Shown: piece by piece, positions 10,672-21,300 of the stretch
Numbering within the stretch: position 1 is the first letter of the stretch
Layout: the number at the start of each line of letters is the position of its first letter
Assembly: GCA_026075535.2 (NCBI GenBank)
Contig: AP026545.1
Span: forward strand, 4,712,001 to 4,776,000
Direction of reading: 5' to 3'
Source of the DNA: Tricholoma matsutake
Lineage: Eukaryota > Basidiomycota > Agaricomycetes > Agaricales > Tricholomataceae
DNA length: 64,000 nt
The notes under the pieces: generated by a model
The model's database searches: none
What the model saw: the letters and a program-made list of their open reading frames with translations, nothing else
What the model was told of the DNA's origin: nothing
Program-made: the position numbers and the translations under genes

Positions 10672-11370
10672 TGTTAAGAACTGATCCTAGAAGACGTGTC
10701 AGAATCTGATCGGTCACTGTGGGTGATAATAGCAGGAGTTTGTTGGGTTGATGTGGATTCTACAGGAGGGGAAATGGAAAGGACTTGGCTTCAGCTTGTT
10801 AGAAGCTGCACCCTTCACCTCGTCTGGTGTCCTAATTTCAAGTCGAAGGTCTGGAGGTAGGAGCGGGAAAGTGTGGGTAAACGCAGGGAGGAGTATGGAG
10901 GGACTTAGGTTAAGTTCAGGTGAGGTTAGGCCTTCAGAGGGAGACTAGAGGTCGAGTCAAATGGAGTTCAGACTCTTAGAGAACTGAGGTTGGAGTAGAA
11001 GGAGGTTTAGATTGGCAGGATAAAGTTGAGTCTATGTTGATATATGAACTAAGGAATACAAGGCGAAACTAACTAAGCTTAAATACTGTAGTCTGGAATA
11101 ATGCGGAACAGGAATGAAGACTGTGGCAGTGTCTTGACTACATAGATAAATTATCTAGTGGGAGCCGCACAGGAATCTGTAGTCGAATATGCAATAGAGA
11201 TGGCAGCCTTGGGAAGGCAGCCGTGGATGCTGTACAAGGTGGCCTTGTGCACAGCAGTGTGGGCAGTGCAAGGCAGCCAGGAACAAAATCGGGAGGAGTA
11301 GCCAAATTCAATGTGCGGAAAAGGATCAGATGGATGCGGGTTCTGATCGGGCGAGGAACGGTTCTTGACA
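10672..11370 (-). repeat. 5' LTR of gypsy-D1
   Basis: Its 699 bp match 3644-4349. It ends exactly at the AATAC target duplication. The internal sequence next to it on the minus strand starts GTATATACAAACTC. This lacks the TGG expected for a tRNA 3'-end primer, so priming may be unusual. Confidence 0.93.
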
Positions 11371-11590
11371 AATACCTTGTCTGCTGGAACAGTTTTGGCA
11401 CAGAAGATGACCGATGGTTACCATGACATGAACTCGAGGACTGTGAAGTGCTGGATAAGTGGCTTGCACATATGGAATAGGGACACGCAGTAGCTTTTCC
11501 CACTGGGTTTTTGATGCACCTGTCGTGAGGTTGATGTTGAAATTTTCTCATTTTTGTTTTTATTTGAACTGTGATTGCTTATGCCATCTA
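11371..11590 (+). pseudogene. gypsy-A chromodomain, second half
   Basis: The frame continues from 3643 with YLVCWNSFGTEDDRWLP, a TGA and HELEDCEVLDKWLAHME. This is the hydrophobic/aromatic second half of a chromodomain with its C-terminal helix. The coding part ends by about 11500, and the rest has no recognisable domain. Confidence 0.75.
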
Positions 11591-11593
11591 ACT

Positions 11594-11870
11594 TGTAACA
11601 CCCCCTGCCTTTTTCTAAGGGTGGGAGGGTGTAAGCCTACCATAGTTGTTGTGACTTATTTACATGCTTACATTAGGACTTCTTGCTATCATCATCCTTT
11701 CTTCTTCTTTTTCTTCTTGACTTTGAACTACCATCTATATTATGCTAGCTCTAGTTATTGGAATACCACACCATGTCTTATCACTTTGTGTGATTGGAAG
11801 TAAGTCCTAGAGTTCCTCCCTTCCCTTCTCTTAGTGCTTGTCTACCTCCACATAGGAGGTAGGCTCACAG
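11594..11870. other. Possible LTR remnant between gypsy-A and gypsy-F
   Basis: It starts TGTAACACCCCCTGCC directly after the gypsy-A coding end. It contains a purine/pyrimidine-skewed stretch and an imperfect inverted repeat, CTACCTCCACATAGGAGGTAG, near its right end. It could be the start of the gypsy-A 3' LTR or the truncated end of gypsy-F. I found no second copy in the window, so the call is weak. Confidence 0.3.
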
Positions 11871-12960
11871 GAATCCAGGGAATGTGTTAGGGTTGTTGGG
11901 TAATTTCAGTGTATATTCTGAATGTTCTGGGTAAGCATGGGTGATTGTATATGGTCCATCATGTTGTGGCATGAATTTGGCAACTCTTTCCTTGCCTTTT
12001 CACTTATAAACATGTCATCTATTCTCTATGGAGACACTGCCACTGGAGAGCATCACTTGGTCACACACCTTGTAGATCTCTTCAGGCTCACGGTGTTCAT
12101 TGGCATGATATGCCTGGCAAATCTTGGCTGCTAAGAGGTTGCCTTGTGCTTCTTGAACATCAAGGGCCAAACAAGTGATAATCTTGTGTGCATACTGTGG
12201 TTTGTTCAGTGGAAGTATTGGTGGGTATGGTAGTGATTGGAGAGATGATATGTGGTGACCTCCCAGTTTTGAGTTGGAAGCCAGAGAATCCAGTGGATGC
12301 ATTCACTGTGTTCATGATGGCAAAGCAAATGCAAGGGAGTTTCTTCAACCACCCCTTTTGATTGTTGTCAACATGATATTGTATTGCTTGGTTAACCATT
12401 TTGTTGGTGTGTACATTGTTTCCATCCGTCTCAGGATGGTATGAGGTTGACATCTTCAGTTTGACTCCAGAGAGTTTATGGAGTGCAATCCAGAGTTCAG
12501 AGGTAAACAGAGCATCCCTATCTGACACAAGATGTAGCATTAATCCATTCTCACAGTACCACTCATCCAAAGGACTACAGCTAACTGTGCAGCTGTGTAA
12601 CTTGAGTGGGTACCTGCAATTCATATGTCGGCCCCAAGGAGGTTGGTCATGGTCAGGATTGTGTCCTTTCCATCCTCCTCCAGTAATGGGCCTATGAAAT
12701 CTAGTGCGACTGTATCAAATTGCTCATCAGGTATTGGTAATGGATGTAGTGGTCCTGTGGGTTTGGATGTATGGTTATTATTCTCTGGCACTCTGTACAG
12801 GAGGGTATGTATGCCATCTCTAGGTCATGCCGCATGTGTGGCCAATAATAAGAACCATGGAGCGATTCATAGCTTTTGTCAAAGCCAAAATGTCCCAGAG
12901 TGTCATGTGCTAGATTATAGAGCAGTTCCCAGACCTTGGTGTCTTAGGGAATGAGGAGGT
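11870..12960 (-). pseudogene. Integrase of gypsy-F
   Basis: On the minus strand the zinc region reads LAHDTLGHFGFDKSY ... SCTEC. The catalytic core follows, with LVSDRDALFTSELW (second Asp present) and MSTSYHPETDGNN (Glu region changed). The C-terminal domain has KVCDQVMLS, AKFMPQHDGPYTI and LPNNPNTFPGF. It stops at about 11870 without a chromodomain. Several TGA codons are present. It is the same family as gypsy-A, which has the same STGFSGFQL motif. Confidence 0.78.
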
Positions 12961-13002
12961 GTTGTCCTACATATATTAACCCATTGGTATGTATTGCTCC
13001 CT

Positions 13003-13205
13003 CTATGCTTCCCAAGGTAATGTCCTTGGCAAGTTGTTTGGCAAAGTCATCAGTCTTATAACTGTTGGTGATTCCATTGCACATGCTGCCAACATGGCAT
13101 CAGGATGGGAATCAGGCATTCTAGACAAGGCATCAGCAGCTGTATTGTCTTCTCCTTGGATGTAAGTGATGTCATAACCAAAGTCAGAAAGATACATCGA
13201 CAACT
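13003..13205 (-). pseudogene. gypsy-F RNase H C-terminal piece
   Basis: The frame reads YLSDFGYDITYIQGEDNTA ending in ADALSRMPDS, the conserved end of gypsy RNase H with its last catalytic aspartate. It is cut at 13205 by the LTR of gypsy-G1. Confidence 0.8.
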
Positions 13206-13800
13206 TGTTAAGTTCTGAGCTGGGGGAAGGAAGTCATCAGATTTTTGGCCATACCCAGACATTAGAAGTTGATAAGGATGGATCAAGTAAGGCAGGGAAC
13301 CCAATGGGGATCCAGGGCAAGGTTCACTTGATGTGTCATATCAAGTGGGGAACAGAAAGGACTTGGCTTCAACTTATAAGAAGTTGTACCCTTCTCCTCA
13401 TCAAGTGTCCTAATTTCAAGACAAGGGTAAGGAGGATGATCAGAGGCCCAGGGATTTTCTGGAGAGGATGAGCAAAAGTTCAAGATAGACTTAAGAAAGT
13501 AGTTGGAGCATAATTGGGATGGAATTAAGTGGGAGACTTGGTTGATTTACAAACTGCTGATACAAGATGAAAGTAGCTAGCTTAAATACTAAAGGCCAGA
13601 GGCAATCAGAGTTTCCGAGGCTGTGATAATTTGCAAACTGGCCTCTGAGACAAATATCCTGAAACTGTTTCATCAAATTGGAAATGAGGGAATTTCACCT
13701 CTAGGCAGTGCTGCTGATAGGAGGTGGGCTGTGATGCAAGGCAGCTGGGAAGGGTGGTGGAAAACAATCAGAAATCTGGTTGAGAGAATCGGCCTTGACA
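13206..13800 (-). repeat. 3' LTR of gypsy-G1
   Basis: This 595-bp LTR starts on the minus strand at the TGTCAAGGCC end (13800) and ends at CTTAACA (13206). It is near-identical to 18881-19471 and, inverted, to the solo LTR 19540-20129. Confidence 0.9.
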
Positions 13801-13956
13801 GTATTTCCCTCTTAGTGCCGAGCCTACGAGGCACATGAAGGTTTGAATCCAAATTGGGCAATTATTTCTTCTTTGTTGACTTTGATGGGGTTCCCAGGTC
13901 TTCCTACAACCACTACCACCACCACTATCACTCACACCCGCACCTACCACACCACC

Positions 13957-14217
13957 ATGTCTTCTGTAACCTCGCACACAGAGAATATAGTGGCCCTCAG
14001 TGCCCAGCAAGAAAAGTTGATGGAGGAGCTTCAGCTTGAGGAAGAGGTGAGGGAGGCAGAAGAGCACTGGGTCGCAGAGGAGGCTGCAAGGGTGGAGGCA
14101 GCCAGACTTGAGGTGGAGAAAAAGGCCATGGAAGAGGAGCAGAGGAAAGTGGCTGCCACCAAAAGGGTGGAAAAAAAGCGGAAGGCTGGGGAAGTGGGGC
14201 CCCCAAGAAGAAGGTGA
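13957..14217 (+). pseudogene. Antisense coiled-coil gene of gypsy-G1, truncated
   Basis: The ATG at 13957 starts MSSVTSHTENIVALSAQQEK. A charged coiled coil then ends VAATKRVEKKRKAG, which matches VSATKRVEKK-type sequence of the D1 antisense protein (4485-5473). After the stop at 14215-14217 the DNA resembles only the extreme 3' end of the D1 gene (GGGATCCGG near 14257). The intron, the Zn(2)Cys6 cluster and the acidic tail have therefore been deleted. Position and strand are the same as in D1, which supports an inherited gene of this retroelement lineage. Confidence 0.6.
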
Positions 14218-14344
14218 AAGGGAAGGCAAGGGCAGAGGGTGGAGTAGGGATCTGGCAGGGATCCGGAGTGTCTTTAGATTTCTATTATTTTTTTATTTTT
14301 TTATTTGAATGAATGAGAATTTCATTTTGAAATGAAGGAGTGTT

Positions 14345-16051
14345 AAGTAGAAAGAGGTCTGGGTTTCCCTGGGTAATGAGTGTGAAAGTCTGTAATGAGT
14401 TCCTGGGCATGATCAAGTTCCATAGCTGGAAGCCAGGAGGTTTCTTCATTGGTTACTTGGCAACCTTCCCACCACACAAAATAGAGTAACCTGCATCGGT
14501 GGTGGTTGTCAATCTTTGAGTCAAGGATTTCTGCAATCTTGTACTCCAGTTCATTGTCTATAATGACTGGAGGAGGTGGGGGTTGGATACGATTAGGAAT
14601 TGTGTTGGGGGTGTCTTCTTCCAGTTGGGAGAGATGGAATACCAGGTGGACAGCCTGGAGGTGATCTGGAAGTCGAAGGGCAACTGAGTGGGTACCCAGA
14701 TGGGCAATGATTTTGAAAGGGCCATCAAACTTCTCTGAGAGTTTCTTAGAGGGTCAAGTAGTTTGCCTTTGATGAAAGCATAGTCACCAATTTTGAAGTC
14801 AGGAGCAGGAGCCCATCATTTGTCTGCAGGACCTTGATAGTGCTTCTGTGCTTCTGTGAGTTGCTTCCAGAGTTTCTGGTGGAGATCATCAAGGTCGATC
14901 ACAAAATGGCGCACATGTTGCAAGGCTAGTTCATGCTCTGGGAAAACTGTGATGTTTGGGTAGTAACCCTTGTTGGCAAAGAAGGGTGAAATACCAGTGG
15001 AAGCTGAGGGAGCATTGTTGTAAGCCAACTCCCCCAAAGGTAGTAACTGGGACCAGTTATCCTGTTGGTAGTTGCAGAAAATCTGCAAGTACTGTTTGAG
15101 GGTCTGATTGAGGTGTTCAGTCTGTCCATCACTTTTGGGATGATAACCCAAAGTGAAGTGGATTTTCATGTCTAGGGCCTGTCCGAGAGAGAGCAGAAGA
15201 AATGGGAAATGAACTCAGAACCCCAGTCACAGGTGATGTGAGATGGAACACTGTGTTTGGAGAAGACATGCATGACAAATAGATTAGCAAGTTCTTGAGC
15301 CATGATTTTGTTTACTGTGGGGATGAAGATGCCCTGTTTGGAGAGTCAGTCTATGATGACTAGAATGGCAGTGTGTCCATTGGAATCTGGTAACTGTTTG
15401 ATGAAGTCCATTGAGATCGAGTTCCAAGGCCTTTCTGGAACTGGAAGTTGTTTCAAAAATCCATAAGGCTTGTGTCAGGGCAATTTGGACTGTTTGCATG
15501 TAGTACAAGACTTGCAAAAGTCCTGCACAAAGGTGTGGAGGTTGGGCCAAACATAATCATGTCAGATGAGTTGAAGGGTCTTGTTTTGTCCATAGTGACC
15601 TGAGAGAATATGGTCATGCTTGTATTGTAAGACTTTAAGATGGAGGTCTGCAACATCCAAGTAAATCTGGTCAAAGTGGCAGAGAAGTCTGCTGTCATCT
15701 AGAGACCAATTTGGAGTGGATGGTGATGGAAGGTGTGAGGAGGAAATGGGATCAAGAGGGAGTGAGGATCAGATATCATTGTGGAGTTTCTCAGTATCCA
15801 TGAGAACAGCTTGTCGGATGATAGGAGTAGCAAGGAAAGTGGCTCAGAGGGAGGATGTGAGTTGTTCTTGAGTAAAGACTGGATGGAAGTTTACTGAGGT
15901 GAAGTCCTTATTTCCCCCTTTGCAGTAGACATCCCAGCATCTAGTGAGCACATTGGGTTTTACCAGGGTGGAAGCAGATGGCAAGGTTGAACTGTGAGAG
16001 GTATTCTGATCACTGTGCTTGACAACAAGTAAGGAGTTTTGTGGTACTGAA
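14345..16051 (-). pseudogene. gypsy-G1 chromodomain, integrase and RNase H end
   Basis: The chromodomain (about 14580-14345) includes YKIAEILDSKIDNHHRCRL and EETSWLPAMELDHAQELI. The integrase (about 15800-14650) has [41 protein letters not shown] and a PADK region. The end of RNase H, with LNSQLV-like and PN-VLTRCWD residues, lies near 15900-16000. TGA codons are frequent. The hAT element begins at 16052. Confidence 0.8.
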
Positions 16052-17363
16052 TAGTGTTTAAAAGTCCGGTCCAGTCCGGTTTTTTTGATGACAACAGGGG
16101 CAACCATGGACCGGACCGGTTGCTTACATGCTCAACATCAAGGCAACTGAGGACCGGACTGGTGTAAACCGGTCCTACTCGGTTGCCTCACGGTTGCCAA
16201 ACCAGTTTAAAACCAGTCCATACTTAGACTGGTCCTGACCAGTTCACAACCAGTCAGGACTGACTATTTGTACACTAATATACATGTCTCGAAGTAATAT
16301 ATTTTGAAAACTAGTAGTAGTAATATAAGTAAACACTACAGACAAAACCATAAATGAATGGCTAGACCATGTGGCTAGTGCTTTGGGGGGTGTATCTATA
16401 TCATATATGTAGTGTCTAATCCAAGTTTAACGAAAGGATACATTGAACCATTATTGAATTACGGTTCTACAGAGTTTTCAGAGGAATGAGGAGGAAGGGT
16501 TGCTTACCATAGATGAATGGTTGTACCGTTTGACTAGTGCTTTAGGGAGCACATATATATAATATATATTGTATTTAATCCAAGCTTACGAAAGGATCGG
16601 TTGAGCCATTATTGAGCTACAGTGCTATGGAGTTTTCAGAGGAATGAGGAGGAAGGGTTGCTTACCATAAATGAATGACTGTACCGTTCAACTAGTGCTT
16701 TGGGGAGCATATATATATGCTATATATAGTGTCTAATCCAGATTTACGAAAGGATTCATTCAGTCATTATTGAATTATAGTCCGACAGAGTTTTGAGAGG
16801 AATAAGGAGGAAGGGTTGCTTACCATAGATGAATGGTTGCATCGTTTGACTAGTGCTTTTGGGAGCATATATATATAATATATATGGTACTTAATCCAAG
16901 TATATGAAAGGATCGGTTAAGCTGTTATTGAATTACAGTGATACGGAGTTTTCAGAGGAATGAGGAGGAAGGGTGTTTACCATGAATGAACCACTGCACC
17001 ATTGAACTAGTGCATTTGGGTGGATGTAGATATACTCTATACAGTGTGGAATCCTGGTTTATGGACATAGCTGTTAAGGCATTACAATCCTACAATAACT
17101 TATTTAGTCAGTGCCAGCACACAGATTACTTGTATCACATGTAATCAATTGATCACTTGCCTTAGCAACACATCAAATTATGATCAAAGACCGGTTGGAA
17201 CTGGTCTTTACCCGGTCCATAATTATTTGAAAAACTATGCAACTGGCAACCGGACTGGTCCACAACCGCTGCTGCAGAACCTGCAAGACAGACCGGACCG
17301 CAGTTGGGTCCGGTTTGGTTGCTGGTTTTTTTTCGGTCCATGCAACCAGACTTTCAAACACTA
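16052..17363. mobile_element. hAT-2: non-autonomous hAT element containing a tandem satellite
   Basis: The inverted ends are TAGTGTTTAAAAGTCCGGT on the left and GACTTTCAAACACTA on the right. A perfect 8-bp target duplication GTACTGAA lies at 16044-16051 and 17364-17371, inside the gypsy-G1 RNase H. No transposase frame is present. The outer 250 bp at each end are rich in CCGGT/ACCGG words in both orientations. The core (16347-about 17060) is five tandem units of about 158 bp. Confidence 0.9.
16347..17060. repeat. Satellite array 1, five ~158-bp units
   Basis: The unit marker ACCATARATGAATG (diverged in the last unit) recurs at 16347, 16506, 16664, 16822 and 16979, giving periods of 159, 158, 158 and 157. 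Each unit also has GGAATGAGGAGGAAGGGTTGC-like sequence and an AT-rich TATATATAATATAT stretch. A diverged, inverted array is at 47870-48550. Confidence 0.88.
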
Positions 17364-17371
17364 GTACTGAA

Positions 17372-18790
17372 GTATTCCAGGTTTTTGTGATCTGTGACCA
17401 CATCTACCAGATTTCCAGAACCTTCGAGGTACTGTCACCAGTGTTTGAAGACTTTGAAGATAGCCAAAAGTTCCTTGTCATGAGTGTCATAGTTCAATTC
17501 AGCTGGGTTAAAGGAGCAGGAGTGGAATGAAACTGGGTGGATTTCTCCATCCAGGGTATGGATGGAAAGGATAGCTGCTAAGGCATAGTCTGAGGCGTCT
17601 GTTTCCAGGATAATGCGGGAGTCCGGTAGCCATTGAGTGGCCAGATGAGGATTGGTTTGTGTTGTTAGAGCTGGACAAGGGCTGGGGTTTGGACTGAGTG
17701 TTAGAGTTGGAATTATGACTAGGAGAACCTTTAGAATCCTTTTTCCTGGGGTGTGCAGGATTTCTGGGGGTCTTTGCTTCTAAGCAGGTTTCTTCTTCCT
17801 GCATCCAATAGATGTTGTCAGCATCATATCCTGAGCTTTAAGATGTAGGGATGCTAAGGTTTCGGGTCATCCCCCCCACAATACTTCTATGCAAAGGTGG
17901 AGTGGAAGACCTCGGAAGTACTGGTTGTGAAGAGTGGCCTCATTCCAGTTGACCTCGGACGCTAGTTCCCAGAAGTCCACATTATACTTCACTATTCATC
18001 CACCTTTCTTCATGGTGAGTTCTGAAAGGGCTTTCTCTGCATCCCCTACAGGGTTGTGAGGACCAAAACTACCTTCCAACTCACTAGGGAATACCTCATA
18101 GTTCCACATCCAATGAGCAGAATTTGTTGGGTCATTGAGCCCAGGTTCAAACCAGCTAAGGGCTGACCCTTTGAGGTAGGAAAGAATAAACAGGATCTTC
18201 TTTTTGTCTGAAGCAAAAACTTGAGGACAATCATGGAAATGAAGGTTGCACAAGACTAGGAAGTTCCAAAGTTTCCAGAGATTGGCCCCATCAAAAGTGT
18301 CAGGATCACCAACTTTGATTTTCTCAGTCTTGGGTGCTTGGCTCTGCTGGAGGGTTCAGAGACTATCTGAGAGGTCAAAGAGAGCATCAAGGAACCTATC
18401 TCCTGAATCAGGATTTCTGCCATTGGGAGGTAGAGGATCAGCAGGGTCATCAGGATCGGGGTCATCCCTGGGGCCATCAGGACCGCTAGGGTTGTCAGGT
18501 CCACCAGGAAGTCCATCCTCTTTACCTGGACCTTCCTCGTTGAAGGGGTTAGGTTGCCCAACATTCTCTACATACTCAAGTGGAGTTGTATTCTGAGGGG
18601 TCTCCGGAGGTTGACACATGAGGTTTGCACTGATGGAGGGTGCTCCAGAACCAATTTACCTGAAGATGTTGGATGGTCTGGTGGATGCACCAAAAGTCAA
18701 AGCATGCCTAGGGGAAGGAAGTATAGATCAGTGGATTGCTGATAAACCTGGTACCGCGCCAGAATGGCAGGAGTTTCTTGTAGTTCATTG
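17372..18790 (-). pseudogene. gypsy-G1 gag fused to RNase H start (protease and RT deleted)
   Basis: On the minus strand gag runs from about 18790 through LPGGPDNPSGPDGP, SYLKGSALSWFEPGLNDPTN and AEKALSELTMKKGG to a Ser/Asn-rich tail near 17650. The next residues are already RNase H (WLPDSRIILETDASDYALAA, DKELLAIF), 17640-17372. In gypsy-D about 2 kb of protease and RT separate these, so the junction near 17643 is an internal deletion. The RNase H aspartate (TDASD) is intact. Confidence 0.8.
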
Positions 18791-18880
18791 AGTCTGTGAT
18801 TTAGTGGGAGTCATAGGAAATTGTTTTTGAAGATAGAAGATGGGATGGATTTGATGAGAGAAGTGAGAGCTTGTAAATAC

Positions 18881-19471
18881 TCTTAAGTTCTGGGCTGGGG
18901 GGAGGAAGTAGTCAGATTTCTGGCTGTACCCAGATGTTAGAAGTCATAAGGATAAATTGAGTAAGGCAGGGAACCTGACGGGGATCCAGGGCAAGGTTCA
19001 CTTGATGTGTCATACCAAGTGGGGAACAGAAAGGACTTGGCTTCAACTTATAAGAAGTTGCGCCCTTCTCCTCATCAAGTGTCCTAATTTCAAGACAAGG
19101 GTAAGGAGGATGATCAGGGGTCCAGGGATTTTCTGGAGAGGATGAGCAAAAGTTTGAGATAGACTTAAAAGAGTAGTTGGAGCATAATTGGGATGGAATT
19201 AAGTGGGAGACTTGGTTGATTTACAAACTGCTGATACAAGATGAAAGTAGCTAGCTTGAATACTAAAGGCCAGAAATCAGAGTTTCTGAGGCTGTGATAA
19301 TTTGCAAACCGGCCTCCAAGACAAATATCCTGAAACTGTTTCATCAAATTGGAAATGAGGGAATTTCACCTCTAGGCAGTGCTGCTGATAGGAGGTGGGC
19401 TGTGATGCAAGGTGGCTGGGAAGGGTGGTGGAAAATGATTGGAAATCCAGTCGAGAGAATTGGTCTTGACA
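18881..19471 (-). repeat. 5' LTR of gypsy-G1
   Basis: The 591-bp copy of 13206-13800 ends at GGTCTTGACA (19471). The first bases at its inner end are TCTTAAG instead of TGTTAAG. The adjoining internal sequence on the minus strand is GTATTTACAAGCTCTC. Confidence 0.9.
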
Positions 19472-19539
19472 CCACTGCATTTCTCTCCTAGACATTTCTC
19501 TCTGTGATTGGAAATATTCAAGAGTCCTGTGATTGGTAT
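19472..19539 (-). pseudogene. 68-bp gypsy-F RNase H island between two insertions
   Basis: On the minus strand it reads NHRTLEYFQSQREMSRREMQ followed by W. It is the middle of the gypsy-F RNase H and joins the frames at 20130 and 13205. It is bounded on the left by gypsy-G1 and on the right by a solo LTR. Confidence 0.85.
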
Positions 19540-20129
19540 TGTCAAGACCAATTTTCCCAACTGGAATTCTGATTGTTTTCTGCCACCTTTCCCGGCTGCC
19601 TTGCATCACAGCCCACCTCCTATCAGCAGCACTGCCTAGAGATGAAATTCTCTCAATTCCAATTCAATGAAATGGTTTCAGGATATTTGTCTTGGAGGCT
19701 GGTTTGCAAATTATCACAGCCTTGGAAACTCTGATCACCTCTGGCCCTTAGTATTTAAGCTAGCTACTTTTGTTTTGTATTAGCCAGTTTGTAAATCAAC
19801 CAAGTCACCCACTTAATTCCAACCCAGTTACACTCCAAATATTCTCCTAAGTCTATCTTGAACTTTAGCTTGTCCTCTCTGGAAAACCTCTGGACCTCTG
19901 ATCATCCTCCTTACCCTTGTCTTGAATTAGGGGTCCTGAGGAGAAGGGCACAACTTCTTATAAGTTGAAGCCAAGTCCTTTCCCCACACTTGATATGGCA
20001 CATCAAGTGAACCTTGCCCTAAAATCCCATTGGGTTCCCTTCCCTATTTGATCCTTCCCTTATCAACTTCTACTGCCTGGGTACAACTGGAAATCCAATG
20101 ACTTCCTTCATTCAGCTCAGAACTTAACA
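19540..20129 (+). repeat. Solo LTR of the gypsy-G1 family
   Basis: It starts TGTCAAGACCAATTTTCCC and ends CTCAGAACTTAACA. The perfect 5-bp target duplication GGTAT flanks it at 19535-19539 and 20130-20134. It is 590 bp and in the opposite orientation to the gypsy-G1 LTRs, 68 bp from G1. A solo LTR is the usual result of LTR-LTR recombination that removed the internal part. Confidence 0.95.
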
Positions 20130-21300
20130 GGTATAGACTTCAAAATGGGTGTTGAGAAGGTGAGATCTCCATTTCTTCAGAGATTTGACTATAGTGAGAA
20201 GTTCCTTCTCATGAACTGGATAATTCTTCTCAGCATCATTGAGTGGATAAGAGTCGTATGCAACTGGGGGGCTGTTTCCCAAGTTTTTCCAAAACTCAGG
20301 ACAGCTCCAGTTCAACAGTCACTGGCATCAGTAGTAACATAGATGTTGGAGGTAGGGTCATCATAGTCAATGACAGTGAGACAGTCTACCCCTAACACTA
20401 ATCCCTTGATGTGTTCAAAGGCAGACTGATGTTCACTCATCCATTCTGGGAAGGTCTTATCACATTCCTTGGTGGTGAGTGGGGTGAGGATACTAGTATA
20501 TTCTGCCAGTGCAGGTAGGAAAATGGCAAGGTATCGGGTCAATCCTAAGAACTCATGGACATTGGTAGCAGTTGTTGGTTGGGGCCAGTTTGTGATGTGG
20601 TCAGTCTTTTTGGGGTCAGGTAAAATACCTGTCCCAGAGACAATATGGCCCAGAAAGGACAATTCAGTAGCAAAAAGGTTTGATTCATCTGGATTACACA
20701 GATGTTTGCATTTCTCAATGCTTCCAGAATGAGGGTACAGTTGTGTTCATGTTCCTCAAGTGTTTGTGACCAAATGATAATGACATCAAGGTATACATGA
20801 CAGATCTTGCCTATGTATTCTCTAAGAGCATCTGTCATTCAGCATTGGTGAGTGGCTGGGGCATTGCAGCCACCTTGGGGCATAACATTCCATTCATATA
20901 ATCCCCAGGGAGTTTGTACAGCAGTGAGGTGGATGTCATCTGGGTGGACACAAGTCTGAAAAAAGGAATTTGTCATGTCCATTTTGCCAAATATCTTCCC
21001 TTTCCCACAGTTGGCAAATATGTCATCAACATGGGGTAAGGGGAAATTGTCTCATGTAGTGTTGCTGTTGAGAGCATGATAGTCATTTACCCAGTGGGGA
21101 GGTACAGTCAGGTCTGGTGTTCCCCCTTGGTATTTTGGAACACAGAATGCAGGGGAAGCATATTCTGATGAGGAGGGACACATATGGCCAGAGGCTAGGT
21201 GTTCATCCAAAAGTCTCTTCCAAGAAACCTGATATTTCTTGGGTGCAGTATATCCTCTATTGTTAATTACTTGGGTAGGATCCTTCAGACATTGACTCAA
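20130..21300 (-). pseudogene. Reverse transcriptase and RNase H start of gypsy-F
   Basis: The RT on the minus strand has the N-terminal PSSSEYASPAFCVPK and WVNDYHALNSNT motifs and FLGLTRYLAIFLP near the connection region. The catalytic motif reads VYLDVIIIW: the second Asp of Y-x-D-D is Val, which should kill polymerase activity. RNase H begins with VTTDASD and YPVHEKELLTIVKSLKKW. TGA codons and frame changes occur near 20840 and 21055. Confidence 0.82.

Larger units (their letters stand above)
3644..11370 (-). mobile_element. gypsy-D1: full-length Ty3/gypsy chromovirus with an antisense extra gene
   Basis: The element has two LTRs (3644-4349 and 10672-11370) and a perfect 5-bp target duplication AATAC (3639-3643 and 11371-11375). 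Its order on the minus strand is 5' LTR, gag, protease, reverse transcriptase, RNase H, integrase and chromodomain. An additional gene in the opposite orientation comes next, then the 3' LTR. Length is 7.7 kb. It sits in the chromodomain of gypsy-A. A purine tract (AAGGGGGAAATAC on the minus strand) precedes the 3' LTR. Gag-pol is broken by TGA codons and small indels. Confidence 0.95.
1655..11590 (+). mobile_element. gypsy-A: old Ty3/gypsy remnant split by a hAT and gypsy-D1
   Basis: Only the integrase and chromodomain end of the element is left. It is in three pieces: about 1655-2433, 3124-3643 and 11371-about 11590. Removing hAT-1 (2434-3123) and gypsy-D1 (3644-11370) restores a continuous reading direction through the chromodomain. 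The left end is truncated inside the integrase, where it meets family X. Seven in-frame stops were checked by eye and all are TGA, consistent with CGA arginine codons lost through CpG deamination. Its closest relative in the window is gypsy-F. Confidence 0.8.
13206..19471 (-). mobile_element. gypsy-G1: internally deleted gypsy-D relative carrying an antisense gene and a hAT
   Basis: The LTRs are 13206-13800 and 18881-19471. The flanking 5-mers are CAACT (13201-13205) and CCACT (19472-19476), a target duplication with one mismatch. On the minus strand it carries gag (about 18790-17644), then RNase H, integrase and chromodomain. Protease and RT are absent, because gag joins RNase H directly near 17643. 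A + strand antisense gene follows the chromodomain, as in gypsy-D. A hAT element (16052-17363) interrupts RNase H. The sequence is strongly CpG-poor and looks old. Confidence 0.9.

Noticed and set aside
16347..17060. Regularly spaced repeats as a CRISPR array
   Set aside because: Units are contiguous 158-bp tandem repeats without unique spacers, in a eukaryotic transposon.
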